Made by a program: the position numbers and the translations under genes
DNA from: Planctomycetota bacterium
GTDB taxonomy: Bacteria; Planctomycetota; MHYJ01; WSZJ01; JACPWG01
Direction: 5' to 3'
DNA: 64,000 bases
NCBI GenBank assembly: GCA_016197205.1
Contig: JACPWG010000141.1
Coordinates: 46,306 to 110,305 of the forward strand
In this document: positions 8,107-17,018 of the stretch, one piece after another
How positions within the stretch are numbered: position 1 is the stretch's first letter
How the letters are laid out: every line of letters begins with the position of its first letter
Notes under the pieces: model-generated
Database searches by the model: none
Told to the model about the DNA's origin: nothing
Seen by the model: the letters and a program-made list of their open reading frames with translations, nothing else

Positions 8107-11100
8107 TCATAGTCCCCGCACGAACTCCACCCAGGCCGCCTCCACCTCCCTCGTCGCGGCGGCGGCGAATGTCTCCGCGTAGGCTTTCTCGGGCTCGCGT
8201 CCGTCACGCACCGCCTTGGAGAAAGAGAGGAAGAGCTTCGCGACCGACGGGTGTCCGCCGGTGACGAGAAGCCGGGCAGCTCCCCACAGCAGGGCACGGT
8301 TCTCGTCCGTCGCCTTGTCGGCGGGGAGCGCAAGCGCGGTCGCCAACGTCGGCAGCGCCTTCTTGCCCACCGCCTCCTTGAGCGCGGCGACGTAGTCCGC
8401 CGACCTCTTCTCGAAGAGCACTCGCTCGCCGCCCCGCTCGACCTTCGCCGCCGCGAAGAGGTCCCCGATCCCCGCGCTGAGCCATGCCGGCGCGACCCAG
8501 GAGCCGAGCGGTCCGGAGCCGCGCCCGAGGTACTGCAGCCACGCCTCGCGCAGGAGCGGCCCGGGATCGGAGTCCTTCGCGCCGTCTCCCGCGTTCCAAC
8601 AGATCAGCTCGTCCCGCGCCCCGTCGTAGGTCGCGAAACTCTCCGCCGTCCCGGCGTACGCCTGGTAGGCAGGCTGCGCGGCGAAGAAGATCACGCGCGC
8701 GATGCGGTCGTCCTTCTTCGCCGGGGCGAGCAGCTCCGCCGCCCGACTCCGCGCCCCCTCCAGGAGCTTCGCGAGGCGATTCATGCGGTCCTCGCGCGTC
8801 TCGTCCGAGACGATGCCGAATCGCGGGGTCTCAAAGCGCCACCAGCCCTTCGCCTCCGTGCGCGTCCCCACCCACAGTCGGCGGGGCTTCCCCGTGGTGG
8901 CGAGGGAGCCCGGAGGCCCGGCCAGGCCCGCGTTCGGCGGTTCGGCCGTGCGCCCGTCCCCCGCGTCCGGCGGCGGACCCGACCCGGGCCCCGGCCCCGG
9001 CCCCGGCGCCGCCGCTTCGGGTTTCTTTACCAGGCCCGCGAGCCGCTCGCGCGACGCCTTTGCGCGCGTCGCGAAGGTCGTCGCGCCGCAATCGCGGAGA
9101 AGGCGGTCGAGCGTGTCCAGCGACTCGGTCCCCTTGCCGCCCTTCTCCAGTTCCTGCGCGCGTGCGAGGAGGGCGCGGGCGGCCCCGTTGGTCACGAGCG
9201 ACGCTAGCCAGGCGATCTCATTGGCGAATTCCTCGGGGGGCGCGGCGGCGGGATCCCGCAACGGCGCCATGCGCGCGAGGGCCTCCTCGAACTTCCGGTT
9301 CTCGACGAGCGTGTGCACGGCATCCAGGAGGGTCTCGACGGCCTTCGCCTGCGCGCGCCCCTCCGCCGCCGCAAGCAGCGGCTGGATCGCGGCGAGGTCC
9401 ATCCCCGCGGCCTCCGCCAGCCCGGCCGCCTTCTTGGACCGGGGCAGGTCGCCCAGCTCCGCATACCAGAGGGCGAGGGCGGCGTTGTCCTCCGCCGTGC
9501 GGGCCTTCACGGCGAAGGCGGCAAGACTCTCGACGGCCGCGCCGGTGAGACGACTCCACGGGAGCAGGCGTTCGGCCGGCGGCGCCCCCCACACGAGGCC
9601 GGCCTCCTCCGCGCGCAGGAGCGGCCCCTCCACGCCCAGCTCCTGGAACTCCTTCCCCGGCGACTTCAGCGGAGCAGTCGTGAGGGCGTGCGCGATCTTC
9701 TCCTCCACCCCGGCCATCGCCTCGTACGCGGCGGCACGAAGCTCGGCGGCCTCCTGCCCGGGCACCCCCGAAAGTCCCTTCAGGCCCGCGCGAACCAGCG
9801 CGGCCGCGCGCCCAAACCGGCCGGCGCGTGCCGGCTCCGCGGCCGCGGCGACGGCGGCGGCGAGGCGCGCGGCTTGCACTTCCGGCGTCTCCGCGGGCGT
9901 CGCGGCCTTCCCGGGCTGTCCCACGCCGCCGGGCGGCGTGACCGGACGCGGCGTCTCGCTCTTCATGTAGAGCTCGCCGTCCCGGACGACCAGCTCCTCC
10001 GGCTGGAGGGGGTGCGCGACGATGCCCGCGAGCAGCTCGGCGACCCGCGCGGGCGCGAAGTCCGAACGGGCACGCAGCAACGCGAGCGCCTTGCGCCCCG
10101 GACCGACCAGGATCCGCTGGTCGCGGCAGAAGGCCGCGACGGCCAGCGAGCGGGTGCGATGGAGCTGCAGCAGCTCGAGAAGCGCGGCGATGTCCCCGGG
10201 CGGAAGCTGTCGAAGCGGCAACTCCTCGTCCGGCTGGCCGGCCGCGCGCGGGGCGAAGACGAGCATGCCCTTGCCCGCGCGACGGAGTTCCCGGCGCGAG
10301 CCGTCGGACAGGGGCAGCACCGGGCGCGGCCCCTTCCACTTCTCCAGGGCGGTGATGACCTCGTCGAACGCGAGGGCCTCCTCGGTCCACTCCTCCATCC
10401 GGCGCTGCAGCTCGGCCTTCTGCTGCGGGTCCGTGCTCCGCATGTAGAGCTTCGCGAGGAGGGCGTTCGCCGGTCCGAACTCCAATGCCCGGGCCCGCTC
10501 CTCGGCCTGGCGAAGGACCGCGTCCGCCTCGGCGGCGGTGAGGACGGGGTTGGCGGCGGGGACGACCGGCTCGGGCGGCGGCGCGAAGATCGCCCGCACG
10601 ATGGCGGGCCCCAGGAAGGCCACCAGTCCGAGAGCGCAGAGCGCGCCGGCCGCCAGGAGGGCCGGCTTCCGGTAGCGGAGCAGCTTCTTCCGCCGCTCCT
10701 CCTCGTGCTTTTTCCCGCGTTCCTGTTCGAGCAGGAGCTTGAGCCGCGGCTCCTCCAGGAAACCGCGGAGGAGGAAAACCTCCGTCAGTTTCAGCTCGAT
10801 GCCGACGCTCTCCAGGGTCTGTTGCGCGCTCTTGGCTTGGCTCGCCTGCTCCGCCGGGAACGTCTTCCCCGCCTCGACCAGGGCGCGAAGGGCCGCGTCC
10901 TCGGCCTCGGAAATGCGCGGCCGCCGGATGACGGGCGCCTGGTTCATCTCCATTTCGAATTGCTGCATCTGGAGGATGGCCTGGAGCGCGTCGTACGTGA
11001 CCATCTTTTTTTCGACGATGACTTCGCCCAGGCGGAGGCGAAGCCCGCACCGGGCGTGGAGATCGCGTTGCAGGGCCATGGCCTGCTGCACGGTAGCGCG

Positions 11101-11646
11101 CGACAGGAGGCGGTTGACGATGGCGCTCGCGCCGAAGAAAAGGTCCTCGAGGTTCAGGATCGGCAGCACGTCCGTCGCGCTGGGCGACGCGATCGCTCGG
11201 GTCGACCGGATGTACTCGAGGATCGACTCGACCACCTCTTCGCGCAGGGCGCCCTTCTCGACCAGGATTTCGGTCAGGAGCTTCGGATGGCCGATGCTCG
11301 CGAGTTGCTGGCGGATCCCGACGCACTCTTCGAACTCCGCTTCGGACACGAAGCGGTTGTTCGCCACGAGGTTGCCGAGCTTGGCGTCCTCTTTGGGGCT
11401 GATGCCGAGTGTGCGCAGCCTCGGTTCCGAGGTGGCGGCGGGCGTACCGAGCTGTTCGCGGCGGATGCCCTCCACGACCGGTCGATTCAACAGGCCCTTG
11501 TCGACCATGACGTCCGCGAGCGAGAGCTTGATGCCCTTCGTCTGCGCGTACTCCAGCACTTCGAAGCACTGCTCGATCTCGGCACGCGTGGCGAGGCCGT
11601 TTTTCTCGACGATGTCGGCGAAGGTCACGTCAATCGGATCGGGCAT
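8107..11646 (-). CDS. Large membrane-anchored protein with four MshEN-like repeats and a DUF1570-like C-terminus
   Basis: A 1179-residue protein of unknown function. The N-terminal cytoplasmic half has four related helical units of about 65 residues (roughly 7-66, 85-150, 166-232, 245-312). Each ends in a pattern like LGEVIVEKKMVT or LTEILVEKGAL, reminiscent of the MshEN domain of secretion ATPases. One transmembrane helix follows (about 328-352), then a long Ala-rich helical, TPR-like stretch. The C-terminal ~200 residues (from WWRFETPRFGIVSDET to the end) resemble the peptidase-MA-like DUF1570 region of planctomycetes, but no HExxH is visible. The ATG at 11646 has GGAG eight bases upstream; in-frame codons further upstream run into repeat DNA. 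The cytoplasmic units might bind a signal or an ATPase partner (inference). Confidence 0.75.
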   Translation of the reverse strand: MPDPIDVTFADIVEKNGLATRAEIEQCFEVLEYAQTKGIKLSLADVMVDKGLLNRPVVEGIRREQLGTPAATSEPRLRTLGISPKEDAKLGNLVANNRFVSEAEFEECVGIRQQLASIGHPKLLTEILVEKGALREEVVESILEYIRSTRAIASPSATDVLPILNLEDLFFGASAIVNRLLSRATVQQAMALQRDLHARCGLRLRLGEVIVEKKMVTYDALQAILQMQQFEMEMNQAPVIRRPRISEAEDAALRALVEAGKTFPAEQASQAKSAQQTLESVGIELKLTEVFLLRGFLEEPRLKLLLEQERGKKHEEERRKKLLRYRKPALLAAGALCALGLVAFLGPAIVRAIFAPPPEPVVPAANPVLTAAEADAVLRQAEERARALEFGPANALLAKLYMRSTDPQQKAELQRRMEEWTEEALAFDEVITALEKWKGPRPVLPLSDGSRRELRRAGKGMLVFAPRAAGQPDEELPLRQLPPGDIAALLELLQLHRTRSLAVAAFCRDQRILVGPGRKALALLRARSDFAPARVAELLAGIVAHPLQPEELVVRDGELYMKSETPRPVTPPGGVGQPGKAATPAETPEVQAARLAAAVAAAAEPARAGRFGRAAALVRAGLKGLSGVPGQEAAELRAAAYEAMAGVEEKIAHALTTAPLKSPGKEFQELGVEGPLLRAEEAGLVWGAPPAERLLPWSRLTGAAVESLAAFAVKARTAEDNAALALWYAELGDLPRSKKAAGLAEAAGMDLAAIQPLLAAAEGRAQAKAVETLLDAVHTLVENRKFEEALARMAPLRDPAAAPPEEFANEIAWLASLVTNGAARALLARAQELEKGGKGTESLDTLDRLLRDCGATTFATRAKASRERLAGLVKKPEAAAPGPGPGPGSGPPPDAGDGRTAEPPNAGLAGPPGSLATTGKPRRLWVGTRTEAKGWWRFETPRFGIVSDETREDRMNRLAKLLEGARSRAAELLAPAKKDDRIARVIFFAAQPAYQAYAGTAESFATYDGARDELICWNAGDGAKDSDPGPLLREAWLQYLGRGSGPLGSWVAPAWLSAGIGDLFAAAKVERGGERVLFEKRSADYVAALKEAVGKKALPTLATALALPADKATDENRALLWGAARLLVTGGHPSVAKLFLSFSKAVRDGREPEKAYAETFAAAATREVEAAWVEFVRGL

Positions 11647-12059
11647 GGGGCGTGCTCCGTACGTGGCGCGGACGGCGAACAGACCGAAGAGGGGGCATCG
11701 CACGGCGGCGCCGCAGCCAAGCGATGACGGAACCACAGATTTCCCAGAGCAGCCGATGGCCGCAACCAAAGCTCGACGAACCACAGATTTCACAGATTAC
11801 ACAGATTGCGACGATTCGAATCTGTGAAATCTGTGCAATCTGTGGTTTCGTCGACCCCGGGATCACCGAGAAAGGTTGCCAAAAAAACAAGCTTTTGGGC
11901 TCTTGTGTCACAGAGTAACGACGATTCCGCAGATTCGAAATCTGTGAAATCTGTGAAATCCCGCAAAATCCGTGAAATCTCTGGTTGCCGTGGCGTTCGA
12001 TCCGTGTAGAAATGGTCGCAAGAAAACGGAATTCCACAATCACGTAGTCCTGGGGGCAG
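11647..12059. repeat. Cluster of 9-bp-word repeats (CACAGATTN) in inverted arrangement
   Basis: The best-formed copy (11773-11855) has arms of three head-to-tail CACAGATTN words and TCGACGA flanks, pairing across a short loop. A second, more degenerate set lies at about 11925-11985. At 11708-11770 is a copy of an element containing GGTTGCGGCC (minus strand) that also lies upstream of radA. No gene is supported in the stretch; frames through it translate to repetitive peptides only. Confidence 0.85.
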
Positions 12060-12500
12060 CTAGAGTTTTCCCAGCGCCCGGGCGCAGCCGTAGGCCCAGG
12101 AGAGGAAGAAAAAAACGCCGAGGCCGGGGCCGATATAGAGCCAACGGACCGCCGCAAGCCGCGCCTGGAAGGGGTAGCCCCAAGCGAGGGCGCGCAAGGA
12201 ACCGACGGTAGAGGCCGCGACCATCAGGCACAGGAACGCGCCGAACGGTTGGGCCGCGGCGGACTCGGGGAAGCGGCCCCTCACCATGCAGGCGAAGCTG
12301 GTCGTCATCCCGCACGTCGGACAGGGGAGGCCGGTCGCTCTCAGGAAGCCGCACGGCAGCAGCCCGAGCTGTTCGTGGGTGCCGAAACCGCGAGGATCGG
12401 GTTTCAGCCAGGCGGCCACGGCGAGCAGCAGGAGGCAGCCCACGAGACAGAGCCAGAGGAGGACCCGGTCCTCGCGCGGCGGCAAGGGCCTCGACGTCAT
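12060..12500 (-). CDS. DUF2752 membrane protein
   Basis: A 146-residue integral membrane protein with the DUF2752 signature TGLPCPTCGMTTSF in the middle (CPxCG). Hydrophobic segments lie near 13-32, 84-100 and 118-138. The family's biochemical role is unknown; the conserved cysteines and position next to other genes in many genomes do not settle it. Its ATG overlaps the radA stop (ATGA), so it is probably translated by coupling with radA and shares its transcript. The pairing with radA may simply reflect operon packing. Confidence 0.85.
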   Translation of the reverse strand: MTSRPLPPREDRVLLWLCLVGCLLLLAVAAWLKPDPRGFGTHEQLGLLPCGFLRATGLPCPTCGMTTSFACMVRGRFPESAAAQPFGAFLCLMVAASTVGSLRALAWGYPFQARLAAVRWLYIGPGLGVFFFLSWAYGCARALGKL

Positions 12501-13882
12501 GCCAAGTGCTCCAACGCGGCGTGCACGGTCGGCACGGGCACCAGCGTGAGGCCCTGGGGCGCGGAGAGGCCGACGGAAGCCTCGGCGGGCACGATGGCCT
12601 GGCGAAAACCGAGCCGGGCGGCCTCCTGGACGCGAAGCCCCACCTGCGAGACCCCGCGGACCTCGCCGCCGAGGCCCACTTCGCCGATCCAGACCGTGGC
12701 CGCCGGCCCGGGGCGGTCCCGAAAGCTCGAGGCGATCGCCGCGGCGATCCCCAGGTCCGCGGCCGGCTCGTCGATCTCCACGCCGCCGGTCGCGTTCACG
12801 AACACGTCCTCCGATCCGAGCGAGAGACCGCCGCGCCGCTCCAGCACCGCGAGGATCATCGCCACGCGGTTGGGATCCACGCCGGAGACCTTGCGGGCAG
12901 GCATGCCGTAGTTGGCGCGCGCGGTCAGCGCCTGGATCTCCACGAGAATCGTGCGGGTGCCGAGCACCCCTGGGACGATCATGCTGCCCGCGGGGTTCCC
13001 GGTGCGACCGGCAAGAAAATACGACGACGGATTCGCCACTTCCGCGAGCCCCTCCTGGCGCATCTCGAAGACCGCCACCTCGTTCGTCGACCCGAAGCGG
13101 TTTTTCACCGCCCGCAGGATGCGAAACGACTGATAGCGGTCGCCTTCGAAGTAGAGGACGGTATCGACCAGGTGCTCCAGCGTGCGCGGTCCGGCGATCG
13201 CGCCCTCCTTGGTCACGTGCCCGATCACGAAGAGGGCCACGCCGCGGCGCTTCGCGAGGGCGACGAGCTGCGCGGTGCATTCGCGCACCTGGCTCACCGT
13301 CCCCGGGGCGCCGGGCACGTCGTCCTTGTGGATCATCTGGATCGAGTCGATCACCGCCAGGGCGGGGGCGAGGGTTTCCAAGTGGCTCGTGATGGCGTCG
13401 AGATCGGTCTCGGAGGCGACCAGGAGCTTGTCTCCCCGAACGCCGAGTCGCTCCGCCCGGAGACGCGTCTGGGTGATCGACTCCTCGGCGGTGATGTAGA
13501 GCACCGGCGAGCCGGCGCGCGACGCCCGCTCGGCGATCTGGAGCAGGAGCGTGGACTTCCCGATCCCCGGGTCGCCGCCGATGAGGACCACGGAGCCGCG
13601 CACGATGCCGCCGCCGAGCACGCGGTCGAACTCCACGAGCCCGGTCGGCCGGCGCGGCGTCTCGTCGCCGGTGACCTCGGCCAGCGGCACGGGCCGGCCG
13701 GCGGGGTCGGAACCGGCGGCGCCGCCGACGGCACGCGCAGGGCCCCCGCCGGAGGACGTGACGCCGCCCACGCGTTCTTCCTGCATCCCGCCCCACTCGC
13801 CGCACTCGGTGCAGCGGCCGAGCCACTTCGCGCTCTGGTGGCCGCAGGCGCGGCAGACGTACAGGAACCGGGGCTTCGACAT
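12497..13882 (-). CDS. radA: DNA repair protein RadA
   Basis: RecA-like ATPase that processes branched recombination intermediates. The 461-residue length is typical. Domains in order: an N-terminal four-cysteine zinc finger (CRACGHQSAKWLGRC...C), Walker A GGDPGIGKST, the RadA-specific KNRFGSTNE motif, and a C-terminal Lon-protease-like domain (from VFVNATGGVEIDEPAADLG onward, without the catalytic Ser-Lys pair needed for proteolysis in Lon). The ATG at 13882 places the zinc finger at the usual position; in-frame sequence upstream is repeat DNA. It overlaps the DUF2752 gene by four bases. Confidence 0.95.
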   Translation of the reverse strand: MSKPRFLYVCRACGHQSAKWLGRCTECGEWGGMQEERVGGVTSSGGGPARAVGGAAGSDPAGRPVPLAEVTGDETPRRPTGLVEFDRVLGGGIVRGSVVLIGGDPGIGKSTLLLQIAERASRAGSPVLYITAEESITQTRLRAERLGVRGDKLLVASETDLDAITSHLETLAPALAVIDSIQMIHKDDVPGAPGTVSQVRECTAQLVALAKRRGVALFVIGHVTKEGAIAGPRTLEHLVDTVLYFEGDRYQSFRILRAVKNRFGSTNEVAVFEMRQEGLAEVANPSSYFLAGRTGNPAGSMIVPGVLGTRTILVEIQALTARANYGMPARKVSGVDPNRVAMILAVLERRGGLSLGSEDVFVNATGGVEIDEPAADLGIAAAIASSFRDRPGPAATVWIGEVGLGGEVRGVSQVGLRVQEAARLGFRQAIVPAEASVGLSAPQGLTLVPVPTVHAALEHLA

Positions 13883-13900
13883 GGGGGAAGGTCCGAACGC

Positions 13901-13970
13901 GGGCGCGCCGCAGCCGGCGACGAAGAACGAAACCACAGATTTCCCAGGGCAGCCGCTGGCCGCAACCAAA
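13901..13970. repeat. Element with GGTTGCGGCC and CACAGATTT words upstream of radA
   Basis: Read on the minus strand it starts TTTGGTTGCGGCCAGCGGC and includes GGGAAATCTGTGGTTTCG. It is close to the copy at 11708-11770 upstream of the large membrane protein, in the same orientation relative to the gene. A shorter match (TTTGGTTGCGGCCATCAGCC, minus strand) lies near 51397-51416. It could be regulatory or simply a dispersed repeat. Confidence 0.65.
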
Positions 13971-14050
13971 GGGACGAGCCACCGAAGACGCCGAAGACAC
14001 CGAAAGACGAACCGCGAATTTCGCCGATTTCGCGAATTTTCTATTGGGAA
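13971..14050. repeat. 9-bp-word repeats GAAGACGCC/GAAGACACC and GCGAATTTC
   Basis: GAGCCACCGAAGACGCCGAAG starts a short run of 9-bp words and is followed by GCGAATTTC-type words. Related GAGCCACCGAA copies occur near 25768 and 39558. Confidence 0.75.
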
Positions 14051-14052
14051 TT

Positions 14053-14166
14053 CGTTGCCAAAAAAACACAACGACCCGAACAAAGGCTAAACGCGACCGA
14101 GGGCGGCAAGTGGCTAGATCATGGCTCCACGTCCCAACTAGCCGCGGGCGAAATTTGAAATTTGAC
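14053..14166 (+). repeat. ~115-bp dispersed element, copy 1
   Basis: Starts TTGCCAAAAAAACACAACG, contains CCGAACAAAGGCTAAAC and ends CGGGCGAAATTTGAAATTTG. The reverse complement of 25970-26092 aligns along the whole length at roughly three-quarters identity by eye. No ORF is carried. Confidence 0.75.
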
Positions 14167-14264
14167 GAATTCACAGTTTCGAGTCTTCCAGATTTTCGAG
14201 CAGCGCCGCTCGGGCGGTACTACGCATACAGGCGAGCTTGAACCCCAGGTCCACGAAGGACGTT

Positions 14265-14297
14265 CCGAGACCGCTCCCTGACGGTCGCGGTTCCGTT
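14265..14297. repeat. Dispersed repeat GACCGCTCCCTGACGGTCGC, copy 1
   Basis: One of four copies in the window (others at 28781-28810, 57358-57386 in reverse, 57547-57571). It contains the imperfect palindrome ACCGCTC...GTCGCGGT. It sits in the 14175-14339 gap, which is otherwise featureless. Confidence 0.75.
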
Positions 14298-14339
14298 GTG
14301 GCTGCGGTCCCGCCGCGCAAGGTCACGAGGGTGGACAAA

Positions 14340-15644
14340 TCAGAAAGCCTCGAGCAGGTCCTCGAGGTTCGGCCGCGTGGTCTCTTCCAATTCGTAGGTG
14401 ACGCGCACGGTCGGCTTGGAGATCTTGAGAAAGCGCGTCAGGTTGACGGGCGTGCCGATCACGACCAGCTCGGCGTCGCTCCCGTTGATGGTCGCCTCCA
14501 GGTCGCGAAGCTGGGCGTCCCCGTAGCCCATCGCCGGGAGCACCTGCTCCACGCCGGGATATTTGCGGAACGTCTCCGCGATCGTCCCCACGGCCGAGCG
14601 GCGCGGATCCACGATCTCGCGCGCGCCCAAGCGCCGGGCGGCCGTCCACGCGGCGCCGAACTTCATCTCCCCGTGCGTCACGGTCGGGCCGTCCTCGATG
14701 CACATCACCCGGCGCCCCTCGAGCGCGCGCGGGTCGTCGACGGTGAGCGGTGACCGGGCGAGGACCACCGTGGCGCGAGGATTTCGCGCCCGCGCGTTCG
14801 CGCACACGCTCTCCACGTCCTCCGGCTTCGCGGAGTCGATCTTGTTCACGACGATGACGTGCGCGCGCTCGAAATTCACCCGTCCGGGATAGTGGCTCAG
14901 CTCATGCCCCGGCCGCAGCGGGTCGGCCACGACGAGCCAGAGATCGGGTCGGAAGAAGGGCGTGTCGTTGTTGCCCCCGTCCCAGAGGATCACGTCCGCT
15001 TCCTTTTCCGCAAGTCGCAAGATCTTCTCATAATCGACCCCGGCGAAGACCACGTTGCCGCGCCGCAAATGCGGCTCGTACTCCTCCATTTCCTCGAGGG
15101 TGCAGCGGTGCCGCGCGAGGTCCTCGATCGAGCCGAACCGCTGGACCTCCTGGGCCTGAAGGTCGCCGTAGGGCATCGGGTGCCGGCAGACGACCACGCG
15201 GCGGCCTTTGGCGCGGAGCACCTCGGCGACCCGCCTCGTGGTCTGGCTCTTGCCCGAGCCGGTCCGCACGGCGCAGATGGCGACCACCTTGCGCGTGCTC
15301 GGGAGCTGGGTCCGGTCCGGGTCGGACAGGGCGAAAGACGCCCCGGCCGCCTCCGCGAGCCGGCGACGCTCCTCCACGTATGCGTAGGAGACGTCGCTGT
15401 AGGCGAAGACGACCTCCTCCACACCCAGCCGGCGCACCAGGTCCGGCAGCTCCGACTCCGGGTGGATCGGGATGCCTTCGGGGTAGCGGGTCCCCGCCAG
15501 CGCCGCCGGGTAGCGGCGTCCGTCGATGTTCGGGATCTGCGTCGCGGTGAAGGCGACGACCCGGTGCGCGTCGCTCGAGCGGTAGCAGGTGTTGAAGACG
15601 TGGAAGTCCTTCCCGGCCGCGCCGAGGATCAGGACCTTGCGCAT
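14340..15644 (-). CDS. Cyclic 2,3-diphosphoglycerate synthetase-like GTPase
   Basis: The protein matches the cyclic 2,3-diphosphoglycerate synthetase family, found in methanogens and annotated in bacteria as a GTPase of uncertain role. The 434-residue protein has an N-terminal Rossmann-like region (MRKVLILGAAGKDFHVFN), a P-loop AVRTGSGKSQTTR (about 126-138), and later ILWDGGNNDTPFFRPDLW and VVVNKIDSA, an NKxD-type base-specificity motif. The ATG at 15644 is used; a TTG two codons upstream is in frame. It lies 25 bp after the FHA kinase ending at 15670 and is likely co-transcribed with both kinases. Synthesis of the compatible solute is not established for such bacterial members. Confidence 0.8.
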   Translation of the reverse strand: MRKVLILGAAGKDFHVFNTCYRSSDAHRVVAFTATQIPNIDGRRYPAALAGTRYPEGIPIHPESELPDLVRRLGVEEVVFAYSDVSYAYVEERRRLAEAAGASFALSDPDRTQLPSTRKVVAICAVRTGSGKSQTTRRVAEVLRAKGRRVVVCRHPMPYGDLQAQEVQRFGSIEDLARHRCTLEEMEEYEPHLRRGNVVFAGVDYEKILRLAEKEADVILWDGGNNDTPFFRPDLWLVVADPLRPGHELSHYPGRVNFERAHVIVVNKIDSAKPEDVESVCANARARNPRATVVLARSPLTVDDPRALEGRRVMCIEDGPTVTHGEMKFGAAWTAARRLGAREIVDPRRSAVGTIAETFRKYPGVEQVLPAMGYGDAQLRDLEATINGSDAELVVIGTPVNLTRFLKISKPTVRVTYELEETTRPNLEDLLEAF

Positions 15645-15669
15645 GGACAAGCTCGCAGCCCTCGTAAGG

Positions 15670-16971
15670 TCAGCCCTTGTGCCCCAGGGCGAGGAGCGCG
15701 CGATGCAGCTCCGCGGGCTCCTGGTAGCGGTCTTCGGGATCCCCTCGCATCATTTTCTGGATGACCGCGTCGTAGGCCTCCGGCACTTCGGGCCGGTGGG
15801 TCCGCGGGGAAACCCAGGTGTCCCCGTGCGATTTCGCCACGACGTCCACCACGGAGCGCACCTTGTACGGAAAGGTCCCGACCAGAATGAAATAAAAAGT
15901 GGCGCCCAGGGAGTAGATGTCCGCGCGGTGGTCGACGCTGCGCGCATCGAACGCCTGCTCCGGCGACATGAACTGCAGTGTCCCCAGGCCGACGCCCGCG
16001 CGCGTGATGTCGGTCGCCGCCTGGTCCCGGTAACACTTGGCGGAGCCCATGTCGATCAGCTTCGCGCGGCCCTCGACGCCGATCATGATGTTCGAGGGTT
16101 TCACGTCGCGGTGCACGACCCGGATGGAGTGGAGGTACTCGAGGGCCGCCGCCACCTGGAGCGCGACGGATCGCGCCTGTTCGGGGGGCATCGGCCCGCT
16201 TCTCGCCACGAGGTGCTCGAGCGTGTCCCCCTCCACGAACTCCATCGCCAGGAAGTACAGCTCCTCGGTCTCCCCGGCATCGTGGATCGCGGCGATGTTC
16301 GGGTGGTCCAGCCGCTCTTTCCACTCGGCCTCGCGGAGGAACCGGCTGACGAACTCCTCCGACGGCGCGTCCGCCTTCCGGAGGACCTTGAAGGCGTAGG
16401 CCCGCGGGTCGTCCCCCTTGCCCGCGCGATAGACCGGGACCCGTCGATCGTCCGAGACCTTGTCGACCAGCGTGTAGCCCGCGATGACCTTGCCCAGGAG
16501 CGGGTCCGCGCAGCGCCGGCAGAGGAGCGTCCGCGCCCGCCGCCGGAGCGGGTTCTGCGAGGGGGCATCCGGGACGTACGCGGTCCCGCCGCAGCGCGCG
16601 CATTTCTCCTCGCCGAGAAGGAGGGTCGATTCCTTCTTGAAGGCGTCCGTGCCGAGCCCGTAGGCCCCCTCCAGGTTCCGCTCCACGTGGAACTCGAACT
16701 CCGAGTCCCCCAGCCGGACGCGGTCCCCTTCCCGAAGGGTGACGGACGTGATCTTCTGGCCGTTGACGAACGTCCCGTTGTGGCTGTTCAGGTCGGTCAG
16801 CGTCCAGCAGAGGCCTTCCGACTCGAAGATGCAGTGGCGGCGCGAGAGATCCTCGTCCGGGAGGGTGAGCGTGTTCTTCTCGGAGCGGCCGAGCGAGATC
16901 TTGCGCCCCTCCAGGAGCAGGATCATCTTGCCGCGCATCGGGCCCTGGAGGACGCGGAGCTGGGCCAGCAT
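15670..16971 (-). CDS. FHA-zinc ribbon-Ser/Thr protein kinase (second of a tandem pair)
   Basis: A 433-residue Hanks-type kinase preceded by an FHA domain (about 1-97, with GRS, SRRH and NSHNGTFVN) and a zinc ribbon with Cys124, 127, 151 and 154. The kinase domain covers 161-425: Lys195 in AFKVLR, HRDVKPSN (287-294) and APE-like SPEQ. The glycine-rich loop is poorly conserved (VSDDRRVPVYRAG), and the metal-binding DFG is DMG (307-309), which may lower activity. There is no transmembrane segment, so it is cytosolic. FHA binding to phosphothreonine suggests autoregulation or recruitment. It starts 47 bp after the first kinase gene. Confidence 0.9.
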   Translation of the reverse strand: MLAQLRVLQGPMRGKMILLLEGRKISLGRSEKNTLTLPDEDLSRRHCIFESEGLCWTLTDLNSHNGTFVNGQKITSVTLREGDRVRLGDSEFEFHVERNLEGAYGLGTDAFKKESTLLLGEEKCARCGGTAYVPDAPSQNPLRRRARTLLCRRCADPLLGKVIAGYTLVDKVSDDRRVPVYRAGKGDDPRAYAFKVLRKADAPSEEFVSRFLREAEWKERLDHPNIAAIHDAGETEELYFLAMEFVEGDTLEHLVARSGPMPPEQARSVALQVAAALEYLHSIRVVHRDVKPSNIMIGVEGRAKLIDMGSAKCYRDQAATDITRAGVGLGTLQFMSPEQAFDARSVDHRADIYSLGATFYFILVGTFPYKVRSVVDVVAKSHGDTWVSPRTHRPEVPEAYDAVIQKMMRGDPEDRYQEPAELHRALLALGHKG

Positions 16972-17018
16972 GATCTCGGCGCGCCGAAAAAGCGGGCGTG
17001 GGGGGAAACCGACGCCGG

